Of a stretch of DNA of 64,000 nt, positions 18,944 through 27,654 are shown piece by piece. The notes below the pieces were generated by a model, which did no database searches, was not told where the DNA came from, and saw only the letters and a program-made list of their open reading frames with translations. The position numbers and the translations under genes were made by a program. The stretch comes from Acidiphilium multivorum AIU301 (GTDB lineage Bacteria > Pseudomonadota > Alphaproteobacteria > Acetobacterales > Acetobacteraceae), in assembly GCF_000202835.1 (NCBI RefSeq), contig NC_015186.1:2605001-2669000 (forward strand). Reading direction: 5' to 3'. Positions within the stretch are counted from its first letter, which is position 1. Every line of letters starts with the position of its first letter.

Positions 18944-20067
18944 GGCTTCGAAGGCTCCTCGATCGGCAGTTGCTCGACAATGTTGAGCCCGTAGCCTTCC
19001 AGCCCGACCACGGCGCGCTTGTGGTTCGAGAGCAGCACCATGTCACGCACGCCCAGATCCGCGAGGATCTGCGCGCCCACGCCATAGTCGCGCAGCACGG
19101 CGCCGGTGCGCGCCCCGCCGACGATCTGCCGCAACCGCGAGGAGACCGCATCGGGCCGCGCCTCGCGGATGAGCACGACGACCCCGCGCCCGGACTGGGC
19201 GATCTGCGCCATCGCCCGGCGCAGGTCGCGGATATGGTCGCCGCCCAGAATGTCGTCGATCGTGCTGATCGCGTGCATCCGCACCAGCACGGGCTCGTCG
19301 GCGGCAATGTCGCCCTTGATGAGAGCGACGTGCTCGACCTGGTCGATCGTGTTCTCGAAGACGACGCTGCGCCACTGATGCCCCGCGCCATCCGTGATCA
19401 TTCCATCGCCCGCGCGGCGGACCAGCTTCTCCATCCGCCGGCGATAGGCGATCAGATCGGCGATCGTCCCGAGCTTGAGATTATGGTACTGCGCGAACGA
19501 GACGAGGTCCGGCAGCCGCGCCATCGTCCCGTCCTCGTTCATGATCTCGCAGATCACCCCGGCCGGCGTGAGGCCGGCGAGGCGGGCAATGTCCACCGCC
19601 GCCTCGGTATGGCCGGTGCGGACCAGCGTGCCGCCGTCCCGCGCCATCAGCGGAAAGATGTGGCCGGGCGAGACGATGTCGGCGGCGCCGCATTCGGGAT
19701 TGATGGCGACCGCGATGGTCCGCGCCCGGTCGGCCGCGGAAATCCCGGTGGTCACCCCCTCGCGCGCCTCGATCGAGACCGTGAAGGCGGTTTCGTGGCG
19801 CGACCCGTTCGACTGCGCCATGAGCTTGAGCCCGAGCGTCTCGCAGCGCGCGCGGGTCAGCGCGAGGCAGATCAGCCCCCTCGCGTGCCGGGCCATGAAA
19901 TTCACGGCGTCGGGCGTCGCGAACTGGGCGGGGATCACGAGGTCGCCCTCGTTTTCCCGGTCCTCGTCATCCACCAGGATGAACATCCGCCCGGCGCGCG
20001 CTTCCTCGATGATCTCCTCGGCCGAGGCGAGGTATTGCTGCAGCGATGCGGTCTTGAGCTGATCCAT
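18940..20067 (-). CDS. ribB: 3,4-dihydroxy-2-butanone 4-phosphate synthase with a degenerate RibA-like domain (RibBX type)
   Basis: A 375-residue fusion. Residues about 13-210 form an intact DHBP synthase (RibB): VDDEDRENEGDLVIPAQ with the metal-binding acidic cluster, RHETAFTVSIEAREGVTTGISAADR, and GGTLVRTGHTEAAVDIARLAGL. The C-terminal part aligns to GTP cyclohydrolase II, but the zinc motif with its three cysteines is replaced by HAISTIDDILGGDHIRDL, and the catalytic loop after it is shortened. It should make DHBP but not act on GTP, so another ribA would be needed in the genome. This matches enzymes described as RibBX. The start overlaps the ribE stop by one base. Confidence 0.9.
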   Translation of the reverse strand: MDQLKTASLQQYLASAEEIIEEARAGRMFILVDDEDRENEGDLVIPAQFATPDAVNFMARHARGLICLALTRARCETLGLKLMAQSNGSRHETAFTVSIEAREGVTTGISAADRARTIAVAINPECGAADIVSPGHIFPLMARDGGTLVRTGHTEAAVDIARLAGLTPAGVICEIMNEDGTMARLPDLVSFAQYHNLKLGTIADLIAYRRRMEKLVRRAGDGMITDGAGHQWRSVVFENTIDQVEHVALIKGDIAADEPVLVRMHAISTIDDILGGDHIRDLRRAMAQIAQSGRGVVVLIREARPDAVSSRLRQIVGGARTGAVLRDYGVGAQILADLGVRDMVLLSNHKRAVVGLEGYGLNIVEQLPIEEPSKP

Positions 20068-20681
20068 CAGGCTACCTCCGCCAGCCGCGCGACATAGCGG
20101 GCCAGCATGTCGATTTCGATATTCACCGCATCGCCGACCGCCAGCGTGGCGAAATTGGTGTGCGTTTCCGTGTGCGGGATGATGTTCACCCCGAATTCAG
20201 TGCCGTCAACCTCGTTCACCGTCAGCGAGACACCGTTCACCGCAACGCTGCCCTTCGGCGCGATGAAGCGCGCCAGGTCCCGCGACACCCGGAAACGCCA
20301 GCGCGTCGAGCCGCCCTCCGGCCGCGTCGACACCACCTCGCCCAGCCCGTCGACATGGCCGGAGACGACATGGCCGCCCAGTTCGTCGCCCATGCGCAGC
20401 GCGCGCTCGAGATTGATCCTGGTGCCGGTGCGCCACGCGCCGAGCGTGGTCTTCGACAGCGTCTCGCCGGAAACCTCGACGGCGAACCAGTCCGGCCCGC
20501 GCTCGACCACCGTGAGGCAGCACCCCGAACAGGCGATCGAGGCGCCGAGCGCGACCTCGCCGATCCCGGCCCAGTCGGGATTGCCCGCCGGCACGCCGAT
20601 GACGAGACGCGTATCGCTGACGCTGTCCGCCGGGCGCACGTCGCGCACATCGCCAACCCCGGTGATGATCCCGGTGAACAT
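20067..20681 (-). CDS. ribE: riboflavin synthase, alpha subunit
   Basis: A 204-residue enzyme that dismutates two lumazines to riboflavin. Two similar lumazine-binding barrels are visible. The first starts MFTGIITGVGDV and contains GASIACSGCCLTVV; the second contains GHVVSGHVDGLGEV and KGSVAVNGVSLTVNEV, followed by IPHTETHTN. The C-terminal helix VNIEIDMLARYVARL is the trimerisation segment. It starts 3 nt after the ribD stop and overlaps the next gene. Confidence 0.95.
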   Translation of the reverse strand: MFTGIITGVGDVRDVRPADSVSDTRLVIGVPAGNPDWAGIGEVALGASIACSGCCLTVVERGPDWFAVEVSGETLSKTTLGAWRTGTRINLERALRMGDELGGHVVSGHVDGLGEVVSTRPEGGSTRWRFRVSRDLARFIAPKGSVAVNGVSLTVNEVDGTEFGVNIIPHTETHTNFATLAVGDAVNIEIDMLARYVARLAEVA

Positions 20682-20684
20682 CGT

Positions 20685-21776
20685 TCAATCCCTCCGATAG
20701 CGCGTGCGGATGTCGCCGCCGCAAACCGACGCGTCGATGCGCGTGAAACGCGCCGCCCGGCCCAACTCCTCCACACCGAAGCCGGCCACCGCGCCGATCC
20801 CGTCATCGCCGATCACGACCGGGGCGGTGAACCACTCCAGACGGTCCACCAGATCGGCACGGATCAGCGCCGCCGCAAGAGTGCCGCCGCCCTCGGCCAG
20901 CACGCGGGTCAGCCCCGCCTCGCCCACCGCCGCGAGCGCCGCCGCAAGGTCGATCCCCACCGGGGCGGCGGGAACCTCGAACAGCCGGGCGCCGAGATCG
21001 AGCAGCGCCGCGCGCCGGGCCGGGTCGGCGCCGTCGCGATGCACGATCCAGAGGGGGTGGTCCGCGGCCCCGCGCACCAGCCGCCCGTCGAGCGGGATCC
21101 GCAAATGCGAATCGACGATCAGGCGGATGACCGGCGTGCTGCGGAAGCCCTCGAGGCGGCAGGTCAGTTCCGGATCATCGGCCAGCACGGTGCCGACGCC
21201 GACCATCACGGCGTCATGCGTCCCGCGCAACGCGTGCGCCGCCTGGCGGGCCGCCGCACCGGTGATCCACTGGCTGGCGCCGGTGCGCGTCGCGATCTGC
21301 CCGTCGAGCGAGGTCGCGAGCTTCAGCGTCACCAGCGGCCGCCCCTCGCGGATGCACTTGCAGAACCCCGCATTGATTTCCGCGGCTTCGGCACCGCCAA
21401 TTCCCTCGACCACCTCGAGTCCCGCCTCGCGCAGGCGGGAGAGGCCCGCGCCGTTGGTCCGCTCGTCCGGGTCGGTCATGGCGACGACGACGCGCGCGAT
21501 GCCGGCCGCGACCAGCGCATCGGCGCAGGGCGGCGTCCGGCCGTGATGGGCGCAGGGTTCGAGCGTGACATAGGCGGTGGCGCCCCTTGCCGCGTCGCCC
21601 GCCGCGGCAAGGGCTTCGGTTTCGGCATGCGGCCGCCCGCCTTGCGCCGTGCGGCCACGCCCGACCACCCGCCCGCCGCGCACGATCACGCAGCCGACGG
21701 TCGGATTCGGCGCGGTCTCGCCCAGGCCGCGCCGTGCGAGCGCGAGGGCCGTCCGCATATGCGCGAGATCGTCCAT
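20685..21776 (-). CDS. ribD: bifunctional diaminohydroxyphosphoribosylaminopyrimidine deaminase / 5-amino-6-(5-phosphoribosylamino)uracil reductase
   Basis: A 363-residue two-domain enzyme for the second and third riboflavin steps. The deaminase domain (1-145) has zinc ligands H50 in HAETEAL with the catalytic Glu, C75 in LEPCAHHGRTPPC and C84. The NADPH reductase domain (about 150-363) starts PLVTLKLATSLDGQIAT and includes WITGAAARQAAHALRG and VLAEGGGTLAAALI. It is separated from nrdR by 2 nt, an arrangement common in Alphaproteobacteria. Confidence 0.95.
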   Translation of the reverse strand: MDDLAHMRTALALARRGLGETAPNPTVGCVIVRGGRVVGRGRTAQGGRPHAETEALAAAGDAARGATAYVTLEPCAHHGRTPPCADALVAAGIARVVVAMTDPDERTNGAGLSRLREAGLEVVEGIGGAEAAEINAGFCKCIREGRPLVTLKLATSLDGQIATRTGASQWITGAAARQAAHALRGTHDAVMVGVGTVLADDPELTCRLEGFRSTPVIRLIVDSHLRIPLDGRLVRGAADHPLWIVHRDGADPARRAALLDLGARLFEVPAAPVGIDLAAALAAVGEAGLTRVLAEGGGTLAAALIRADLVDRLEWFTAPVVIGDDGIGAVAGFGVEELGRAARFTRIDASVCGGDIRTRYRRD

Positions 21777-21778
21777 GC

Positions 21779-22234
21779 CTATTTCGATGGGTCCATCGTA
21801 CCCAGGAAGGCCTTGAAATCCTTGGCTTCCCGGAAATCGCGATAGACCGAGGCGAAGCGCACATAGGCCACCGCATCGACCTCTTTCAACGTATCCATCA
21901 CCAGCTCGCCAATCTCGCTGGACGGAATTTCCGCCTCGCCCGAGGCTTCCAGCTTGCGGACGATGCCGTTGACGATCCGCTCGATCCGCTCGTCATCGAC
22001 GGGTCGCTTGCGCAGCGCGGTGCGGATCGAACGGGCCAGCTTGTCACGATCGAACGCGACCCGCCGCTGATCGGCCTTCACCACGACCAGCTCGCGCAGC
22101 TGCACGCGCTCGATCGTGGTGAAACGCTGGCTGCACTGCGGGCAGAAGCGCCGGCGACGGATGGCGGCGCCATCCTCCGTCGGCCGGCTGTCCTTGACCT
22201 GGGTATCGGCCTCGCCGCAGAACGGGCAGCGCAC
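21779..22234 (-). CDS. nrdR: transcriptional repressor NrdR
   Basis: A 151-residue repressor of ribonucleotide reductase genes. The N-terminal zinc ribbon uses C3, C6, C31 and C34 ([10 protein letters not shown] and [11 protein letters not shown]). Residues about 49-139 form an ATP-cone that senses ATP/dATP ([20 protein letters not shown]). Length and domain order match the family. It lies between glyA and ribD in the operon, 6 nt after the glyA stop. Confidence 0.96.
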   Translation of the reverse strand: MRCPFCGEADTQVKDSRPTEDGAAIRRRRFCPQCSQRFTTIERVQLRELVVVKADQRRVAFDRDKLARSIRTALRKRPVDDERIERIVNGIVRKLEASGEAEIPSSEIGELVMDTLKEVDAVAYVRFASVYRDFREAKDFKAFLGTMDPSK

Positions 22235-22240
22235 GCTTTT

Positions 22241-23539
22241 TTACCGGTAGATCGGGAACCGGGCGCAGAGCTCCAGCACCTTGGCGCCCACCGCCGCCTC
22301 GACGGCGGCGTTGTCACCGTCGTTCGATGCCGAGAGCCCGTCCAGCACCTCGACGATGAAACGGCCGACCATGCGGAACTCGTCGGGCCCGAAACCGCGC
22401 GTCGTCGCCGCCGGCGTGCCGAGGCGAATGCCGGAGGTGACCGCCGGCTTCGCCGGGTCGAACGGAATCGCGTTCTTGTTCGCGGTCATGTGGGCGCGCT
22501 CGAGCGAGGCCTCCGCCGCCTTGCCGGTCACGTTCTTCGGGCGGAGATCCACCAGCATGAGATGGCAGTCGGTCCCGCCGGTCACGATATCGAGACCGCC
22601 CTCGACCAGCGTTTCCGCCAGCACCTTGGCATTGTCGGCCAGCGCCTTCTGGTAGGCGCGGAATTCGGGGCGGAGCGCCTCGCCGAAGGCGACCGCCTTC
22701 GCCGCGATCACATGCATCAGCGGGCCGCCCTGCAGGCCGGGGAACACCGCCGAGTTGATCTTCTTGCCGAGGTCGAGGTCGTTGGAGAGGATCATGCCGC
22801 CGCGCGGGCCGCGCAGGGTCTTGTGCGTCGTCGTGGTAACGACATGCGCGTGGGGCACCGGCGAGGGGAAGATCCCGGCCGCGACGAGCCCGGCGAAATG
22901 CGCCATGTCGACCATGAAATAGGCGCCGACCTCGTCCGCCACCTTGCGGATGCGGGCAAAGTCGATGAAGCGCGGATAGGCCGAGCCGCCGGCGATGATC
23001 AGTTTCGGCTTGCGCTCGCGCGCGAGGCGCTCCAGCTCCTCGTAGTCGAGGGTGCCATCCTCGCGCTTCACGCCATACTGCACGGCGTCGAACCATTTGC
23101 CGGACAGGTTCGGCGCCGCCCCATGGGTCAGATGGCCGCCCGCGGCGAGGCTCATGCCCAGAATCGTGTCGCCCGCGTTGAGCAGGGCGAGGAACACCGC
23201 CTGGTTGGCCTGCGCGCCGGAATGCGGCTGGACATTGGCGAAGGCGCAACCGAACAGCTCCTTCGCGCGCGCGATCGCCAGTTCCTCGGCGATATCGACC
23301 GCCGCGCAACCGCCATAGTAGCGCTTGCCGGGATAGCCTTCGGCGTATTTGTTGGTCAGCACCGACCCCTGGGCCTCGAGCACGGCGCGGGAGACGATAT
23401 TCTCGGAGGCGATCAGCTCGATGCCGTCCTGCTGGCGGCCGAGTTCGCGGCCGATCGCCGCCGCGAGATCAGGATCGGTCTCGGCGAGAGGGGCGTTGAA
23501 GAAGCGCGAGATGTTCGCGATCGGGCTCTGCTGGTTCAT
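22241..23539 (-). CDS. glyA: serine hydroxymethyltransferase
   Basis: A 432-residue PLP enzyme that converts serine and tetrahydrofolate to glycine and methylene-THF. Motifs include [31 protein letters not shown], the folate and PLP segment [15 protein letters not shown], and the PLP lysine in [14 protein letters not shown]. The C-terminus is complete. The start overlaps the rpiB stop by 4 nt, and the one-carbon product feeds purine and thymidylate synthesis. Confidence 0.96.
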   Translation of the reverse strand: MNQQSPIANISRFFNAPLAETDPDLAAAIGRELGRQQDGIELIASENIVSRAVLEAQGSVLTNKYAEGYPGKRYYGGCAAVDIAEELAIARAKELFGCAFANVQPHSGAQANQAVFLALLNAGDTILGMSLAAGGHLTHGAAPNLSGKWFDAVQYGVKREDGTLDYEELERLARERKPKLIIAGGSAYPRFIDFARIRKVADEVGAYFMVDMAHFAGLVAAGIFPSPVPHAHVVTTTTHKTLRGPRGGMILSNDLDLGKKINSAVFPGLQGGPLMHVIAAKAVAFGEALRPEFRAYQKALADNAKVLAETLVEGGLDIVTGGTDCHLMLVDLRPKNVTGKAAEASLERAHMTANKNAIPFDPAKPAVTSGIRLGTPAATTRGFGPDEFRMVGRFIVEVLDGLSASNDGDNAAVEAAVGAKVLELCARFPIYR

Positions 23540-23988
23540 GTTTTCGGCTCCGGGGTCAGTTTGGCGAGCCTCTTCTCGTGCCGGCCGCCTTCGAATTCGG
23601 TGGTCAGAAACGCATTGAGCGCGTCCAGCGCGACCATTTCGCCGGTCAGCCGGGCACCCAGGGCGAGGATATTGGCATTATTGTGCATGCGCGAAAGGCG
23701 CGCCTCGGTTGCATCATGGGCCTGCGCGCAACGAACGCCGGTGTGGCGGTTCGCCGCGATCGCCATGCCGATGCCGGAACCGCACACAAGCAGGCCGAAA
23801 CGGGCCGATCCGGCCTCGATCCGCATGCTCACCTCATGCGCGATATCGGGATAATCCACGCTCGCGGCCGAATTCGTGCCGCAATCGATCACCGCCCAGC
23901 CGGCGGCGCGCGCGGCCTCTGCCAGCCGGTCCTTCAATTCGAACCCCGCATGGTCGGCGCCGACCACCAGTGTCATGTTTTCGCTCAT
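23536..23988 (-). CDS. rpiB: ribose-5-phosphate isomerase B
   Basis: A 150-residue RpiB/LacAB-type isomerase interconverting ribose 5-phosphate and ribulose 5-phosphate. [15 protein letters not shown] holds the phosphate-binding residues and [24 protein letters not shown] the catalytic Cys and anion hole, with [12 protein letters not shown] near the C-terminus. It is the first gene of the nine-gene operon that ends with thiL. It also supplies ribulose 5-phosphate, a substrate of the RibB reaction encoded downstream. Confidence 0.94.
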   Translation of the reverse strand: MSENMTLVVGADHAGFELKDRLAEAARAAGWAVIDCGTNSAASVDYPDIAHEVSMRIEAGSARFGLLVCGSGIGMAIAANRHTGVRCAQAHDATEARLSRMHNNANILALGARLTGEMVALDALNAFLTTEFEGGRHEKRLAKLTPEPKT

Positions 23989-24137
23989 GGCGGGGCCTTA
24001 GCACGCCCGGCCCTGGCGCGAAACCGGATTTGCGCCACGCGATGTCGCACTGGCTGGCCGCGAATGGCGTGCATGGGGCACAACCGCGTTATGGGGTTGC
24101 GGGATCGCCGCCGATCCGCTAATTCGCCCTCCACGGC

Positions 24138-24214
24138 GGACCCGTAGCTCAACTGGATAGAGCACCAGACTACGAATCTGGGGGTTAGGAGTTCGAGTCT
24201 CTTCGGGTCCGCCA
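24138..24214 (+). tRNA. tRNA-Arg (anticodon ACG)
   Basis: A 77-nt cloverleaf. The acceptor stem is GGACCCG with CGGGTCC, the D-stem GCTC/GAGC, the anticodon stem CCAGA/TCTGG with loop CTACGAA (anticodon ACG, read as inosine at position 34), and the T-arm AGGAG-TTCGAGT-CTCTT. The discriminator is G and CCA is encoded. It decodes CGN arginine codons. It stands alone between divergently oriented rpiB and the Trm112-like gene. Confidence 0.97.
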
Positions 24215-24240
24215 GTCCCCGCCGCAGAGGATGCCCGCCA

Positions 24241-24426
24241 ATGGCCGATCCGGCGCCGATCGACCCCCGCCTTCTGGAAATCCTGGTCTGCCCGCTCACC
24301 AAGGGGCCGCTGATCTATGATCGCGAGGCCGGGGAACTGATCAGCACGAAAGCCGGCCTCGCCTTTCCGATCCGGGACGGCATCCCGATCATGCTGGTCG
24401 ACGAAGCGCGCCAGATCGACCCGTGA
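24241..24426 (+). CDS. Trm112 / UPF0434 family protein
   Basis: A 61-residue small protein. It carries the family sequence [17 protein letters not shown], followed by [18 protein letters not shown]. In other organisms Trm112 activates methyltransferases; the role of the short bacterial form is not settled. One cysteine remains where zinc-binding members have four. Its stop overlaps the next gene as GTGA, so the two genes are coupled. Confidence 0.85.
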   Translation: MADPAPIDPRLLEILVCPLTKGPLIYDREAGELISTKAGLAFPIRDGIPIMLVDEARQIDP

Positions 24427-24785
24427 CCGCGCCGGAACCGACCGAAATCCGCCTGCGCCGGGCCGAGCGGGTGCTCGAGATCACCTTCGCCGATGGCGCT
24501 CGCTTCGAGCTTTCGGCCGAATATCTCCGCGTCGAGAGCCCGAGTGCCGAAGTGCAGGGCCACAGCCCGTCAGAGCGGCAACTGGTCGCCGGCAAGAAGG
24601 CGGTGGGCATCTCCCGCCTCGAGCCGAACGGCAACTACGCGGTGCGAATCACCTTCGACGACGGGCACTCCACCGGCATCTATTCCTGGGACTATCTTCA
24701 CAGGCTGGGGCGCGAGCAGGATCAGCGGTGGCCCGCTTATCTGAAGGCGCTCGACGCCGCGGGCCTCTCCCGCGATCCCGGCTGA
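24423..24785 (+). CDS. DUF971 (gamma-butyrobetaine hydroxylase-like N-terminal) domain protein
   Basis: A 120-residue single-domain protein. Diagnostic pieces are [32 protein letters not shown] and the C-terminal [21 protein letters not shown]. The domain is found alone in bacteria or at the N-terminus of carnitine-synthesis oxygenases, and stand-alone copies are often near iron-sulfur or carboxylate metabolism genes. The biochemical role is not established. The GTG start overlaps the preceding stop. Confidence 0.82.
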   Translation: MTAPEPTEIRLRRAERVLEITFADGARFELSAEYLRVESPSAEVQGHSPSERQLVAGKKAVGISRLEPNGNYAVRITFDDGHSTGIYSWDYLHRLGREQDQRWPAYLKALDAAGLSRDPG

Positions 24786-24932
24786 TCCCGCGCCGCGCGG
24801 ACGGCTTGCACACATCCCTTTGGCTCACAAGGCGGCCGCTGATCGCCGGTCCGGGGGCATCCATGCGTCCGACTGGCTTGCGCGGGCGCGGTTGACTATC
24901 ATCTAGGGAGTCATAGCAACGGATCAGCGACC

Positions 24933-25868
24933 ATGGATCATTTCACCGACTCGGACGCACGGCGCCCAACAGGCGCGGACGCCGCAATCATCGAGGGCAG
25001 CCAGACCACGTTCATGGCCGATGTCGTCGAGGCATCGAGAAAGGTCCCGGTTCTGGTCGATTTCTGGGCTACCTGGTGCGGTCCCTGCAAGACTCTGACG
25101 CCGACGCTCGAGAAAGTCGTCCGCGCCTATGGCGGCAGGATCAGGCTGGTCAAGATCGACATCGACGAGAACCGCGCGCTCGTTCAGCAGCTTTCGAGCC
25201 TCGGGTTGCCGTTGCAGTCGGTGCCGACCGTCGCCGCATTCTGGCAGGGACAGATCGCCGATCTGTTCCAGGGCGCCCTGCCGGAAAGCGAGGTGCGCCG
25301 GTTCGTCGACGCGCTGCTCAAGCTGGCCGGCTCCTCGGCACCCTCGGCAGACCTGATCGCTCAGGCCCGCAAGGCGATGGAGGACGATCAGCCGGAGCAG
25401 GCCGCCGCCCTGTTCAGCGCCGCGCTCGATGAGGACCAGAACCGCCCCGAGGCCTGGGCCGGCCTCGTGCGGGCGCTTGTCGCCCTCGGCGCGGATGAGA
25501 GGGCCGAGGCCATCCTGGCCGAGGTCCCGCAATCCCTCGCCGAGCACGCGGAGATCCAGGCGGCAAAGACGGCGGTTTCCGTCGCCCGCGAAGGCCGCAT
25601 GGCCGCCCGCCAACTGGCCGAACTCCAGGCCAGGCTTGCCGCGGATCCGAACGACCACGACACCCGGTTCGCTCTCGCTGCCGCCCTCAACGCCACCGGC
25701 GACCGCACCGGCGCCGCCGAGGCCCTGCTCGACATCATGCGACGTCAGCGCAACTGGAAGGATGACGCGGCCCGACTTCAGCTTCTCAAGTTCTTCGACG
25801 CCTGGGGCGTCGATGACGCCGACACGATGGCCGCCCGGCGCAAACTCTCGGCCCTGCTGTTCAGTTGA
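24933..25868 (+). CDS. cnoX: thioredoxin-fold co-chaperone CnoX (YbbN-like) with TPR repeats
   Basis: A 311-residue protein. The thioredoxin domain (about residues 20-130) has the intact redox motif WCGPC (C49 and C52) and cis-Pro in SVPTVAAF. A helical TPR-like region (about 140-310) follows. This is the CnoX architecture that binds unfolded proteins under oxidative stress and delivers them to GroEL. Alphaproteobacterial CnoX keeps the CGPC cysteines, unlike E. coli YbbN. The stop overlaps a possible TTG start of the LON-domain gene, a common pairing. Confidence 0.87.
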   Translation: MDHFTDSDARRPTGADAAIIEGSQTTFMADVVEASRKVPVLVDFWATWCGPCKTLTPTLEKVVRAYGGRIRLVKIDIDENRALVQQLSSLGLPLQSVPTVAAFWQGQIADLFQGALPESEVRRFVDALLKLAGSSAPSADLIAQARKAMEDDQPEQAAALFSAALDEDQNRPEAWAGLVRALVALGADERAEAILAEVPQSLAEHAEIQAAKTAVSVAREGRMAARQLAELQARLAADPNDHDTRFALAAALNATGDRTGAAEALLDIMRRQRNWKDDAARLQLLKFFDAWGVDDADTMAARRKLSALLFS

Positions 25869-26536
25869 GTTCACTCTTCGGCATGTCGGGGACGTCCGCA
25901 CGGTTCGAGGGCGTCCCGGAGATCTTTCCGATCTTTCCACTGACCGGGGCCGTGCTGTTTCCGGGCGGGCGTCTGCCGCTGAACATTTTCGAGCCGCGCT
26001 ATCTGGCCATGGTCGACGACGCGATGGCCGCGGGGCGAATGTTCGGCATGATCCAGCCGCTTCCCGACACACCGCGAACCGCGAACGGGCCGGCCATCTA
26101 TCGCCTCGGCTGCCTCGGCCGCATCACGGCCTTCAGCGAGACGGATGACGGACGCTATCTCATCACCCTGACGGGTCTCGTTCGCTTCGAGGTCGTCGAG
26201 GAAGCGGAAATGCGGCGCGGCTACCGCCGGGTGCAGGGCGATGTGTCCGCATTCCGCGACGATTTCGCGATACAGTCGAATGGCGCCATCGGAGCCCCTC
26301 CCCTCGTTTCGCGAGAGCTGCTGACCGGCGCGCTACGACGCTATTTCGAAGCGATCGGCGTCGATGCGAACTGGGATGCGATCAATGAAATCTCGGACGA
26401 TGCGCTGATTGTTACCCTGTGCATGGCGTGCCCGTTCAGCCCGATCGAGAAGCAGACACTTCTCGAAGCCCGGACCGACGCAGAACGTGTGCGATCGTTG
26501 CTGGCGATCCTTGAGATCCACTCCCGTCGTTCCTGA
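25865..26536 (+). CDS. LON peptidase substrate-binding domain protein
   Basis: A 223-residue protein carrying only the N-terminal (PUA-like) domain of Lon, with no ATPase or protease. Typical segments are FPLTGAVLFPGGRLPLNIFEPRYLAMVDDAM, MFGMIQP, YRLGCLGRITAFSETDDGRYLITLTGLVRFEV, and the C-terminal ALIVTLCMACPFSPIEKQTLLEA. Its function is unknown; it may bind substrates or adapt them. The start is uncertain: TTG overlapping the cnoX stop, or an ATG six codons later, neither with a clear Shine-Dalgarno. It is convergent with flhB. Confidence 0.82.
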   Translation: MSSLFGMSGTSARFEGVPEIFPIFPLTGAVLFPGGRLPLNIFEPRYLAMVDDAMAAGRMFGMIQPLPDTPRTANGPAIYRLGCLGRITAFSETDDGRYLITLTGLVRFEVVEEAEMRRGYRRVQGDVSAFRDDFAIQSNGAIGAPPLVSRELLTGALRRYFEAIGVDANWDAINEISDDALIVTLCMACPFSPIEKQTLLEARTDAERVRSLLAILEIHSRRS

Positions 26537-26543
26537 TCGACGT

Positions 26544-27614
26544 TCAGATCCGCGACATCTGCCGCTCCGCAAGCTTCCAGATATAGGCGATGATTTCGGC
26601 CACCGCCCGGTAATGCTCGGGCAGGATCTCGGTTTCAACATCCTGCTGGAACAGCGCCCTGGCGAGCGGCGGATTTGCCACGATCGGAATGCGGGCCTCG
26701 CGCGCAAGATCCCGGATCCGCGCCGCTCGTTCATCTGCGCCCTTGGCGACGATCTTCGGCGCTTCCGCCTGGCCCGCACGGTATTCCAGCGCAACCGCAT
26801 AATGTGTCGGGTTCGTAATGACGACGGCCGCCCGGGCCATCGCCACGTTGAGGCTTCGTTTGGCAAGGGCACTTCGCGCCGCCTTGATCCGCGCGCGAAC
26901 GTGGGGATCGCCATCCGTTTCCTTCTGTTCGTCCTTGACTTCCTGCCGTGACATTTTGACTGAAGTCGAAAAGCGGTTGCGCACCAACACGAAGTCGACT
27001 GCGCCCGAAACAACCTGAATCATGACGGCCGCAGACAGAATGGCAACGATCGAACCAAAGATCGCCGCAAGAAGCGTCTTTTCCGAACCGAGCAGCATCG
27101 CCTCCAGGCCGTGGAGCCTTGCGTCCATGACGACATAAAGCGCTGCACCAATCGCCGCCAACTTGAGGATGGACTGTCCGGAAGCGGCGAGGTTTGGAGT
27201 CCCAAACAGTTTGCCGATGCCGGCAAGCGGGTTCAACCTGGCGAAGTTCAGGCCAATCGCCCCCCAGTTCGTCCTGAAGCCGGTCTGCAGGAGCGATACG
27301 ACGATTGCCGATAGTGCAATCGCGCCTGCAAACGGAATGAAAACGCCGAGCGATGCCATTCCAGCCTGCCATAAGGCGCGGCTGAGACCGGCCCCACTGT
27401 CGACCGTTGCAGCCCTGGTGAAGGCGCTCGCAAGCGTATTCGCAAGGCGTTCGGCGGAAGACGGCAGCACACCGATCATCACCGCAAGGGCAACACCGAG
27501 ACTGGCCAGTGTCGCCACTTCCCTGGACGTTCCGGGCCCCTGCTCGTCCAACGCCTTCGCAAGGCGCGTTGGCGTCGCAGCTTCGGTCCGATCTTCCTTG
27601 TCTTCAGCCGCTAT
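26544..27614 (-). CDS. flhB: flagellar type III export switch protein FlhB, apparent AUA start
   Basis: A 356-residue export-gate protein if read from the ATA used here. The N-terminus then reads AAEDKEDRTEAATPTRLAKA after the initiator, matching the conserved FlhB cytoplasmic N-terminus; four membrane helices and a cytoplasmic domain follow. The self-cleavage motif NPTH is at residues 268-271, the standard position. No ATG, GTG or TTG precedes the conserved N-terminus, and an in-frame TGA lies four codons upstream of the ATA. GAGG sits 7 nt before the ATA. A TTG 21 codons in would remove the conserved segment. Either AUA is the start or ATG has mutated. Confidence 0.88.
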   Translation of the reverse strand: MAAEDKEDRTEAATPTRLAKALDEQGPGTSREVATLASLGVALAVMIGVLPSSAERLANTLASAFTRAATVDSGAGLSRALWQAGMASLGVFIPFAGAIALSAIVVSLLQTGFRTNWGAIGLNFARLNPLAGIGKLFGTPNLAASGQSILKLAAIGAALYVVMDARLHGLEAMLLGSEKTLLAAIFGSIVAILSAAVMIQVVSGAVDFVLVRNRFSTSVKMSRQEVKDEQKETDGDPHVRARIKAARSALAKRSLNVAMARAAVVITNPTHYAVALEYRAGQAEAPKIVAKGADERAARIRDLAREARIPIVANPPLARALFQQDVETEILPEHYRAVAEIIAYIWKLAERQMSRI

Positions 27615-27654
27615 GACACGACCTCATGCGATATCACGGATTCCGGCCTGCATC

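Noticed and set aside
23540-24137. Search for an FMN riboswitch ahead of the rib operon
   Set aside because: The rib genes are internal to an operon that begins with rpiB. Neither the rpiB upstream region nor the short gaps between genes show the conserved FMN aptamer elements.
27489-27551. TTG start for flhB
   Set aside because: It would remove the conserved N-terminal EDRTEAATPTRLAKA segment that is clearly encoded upstream in the same frame.
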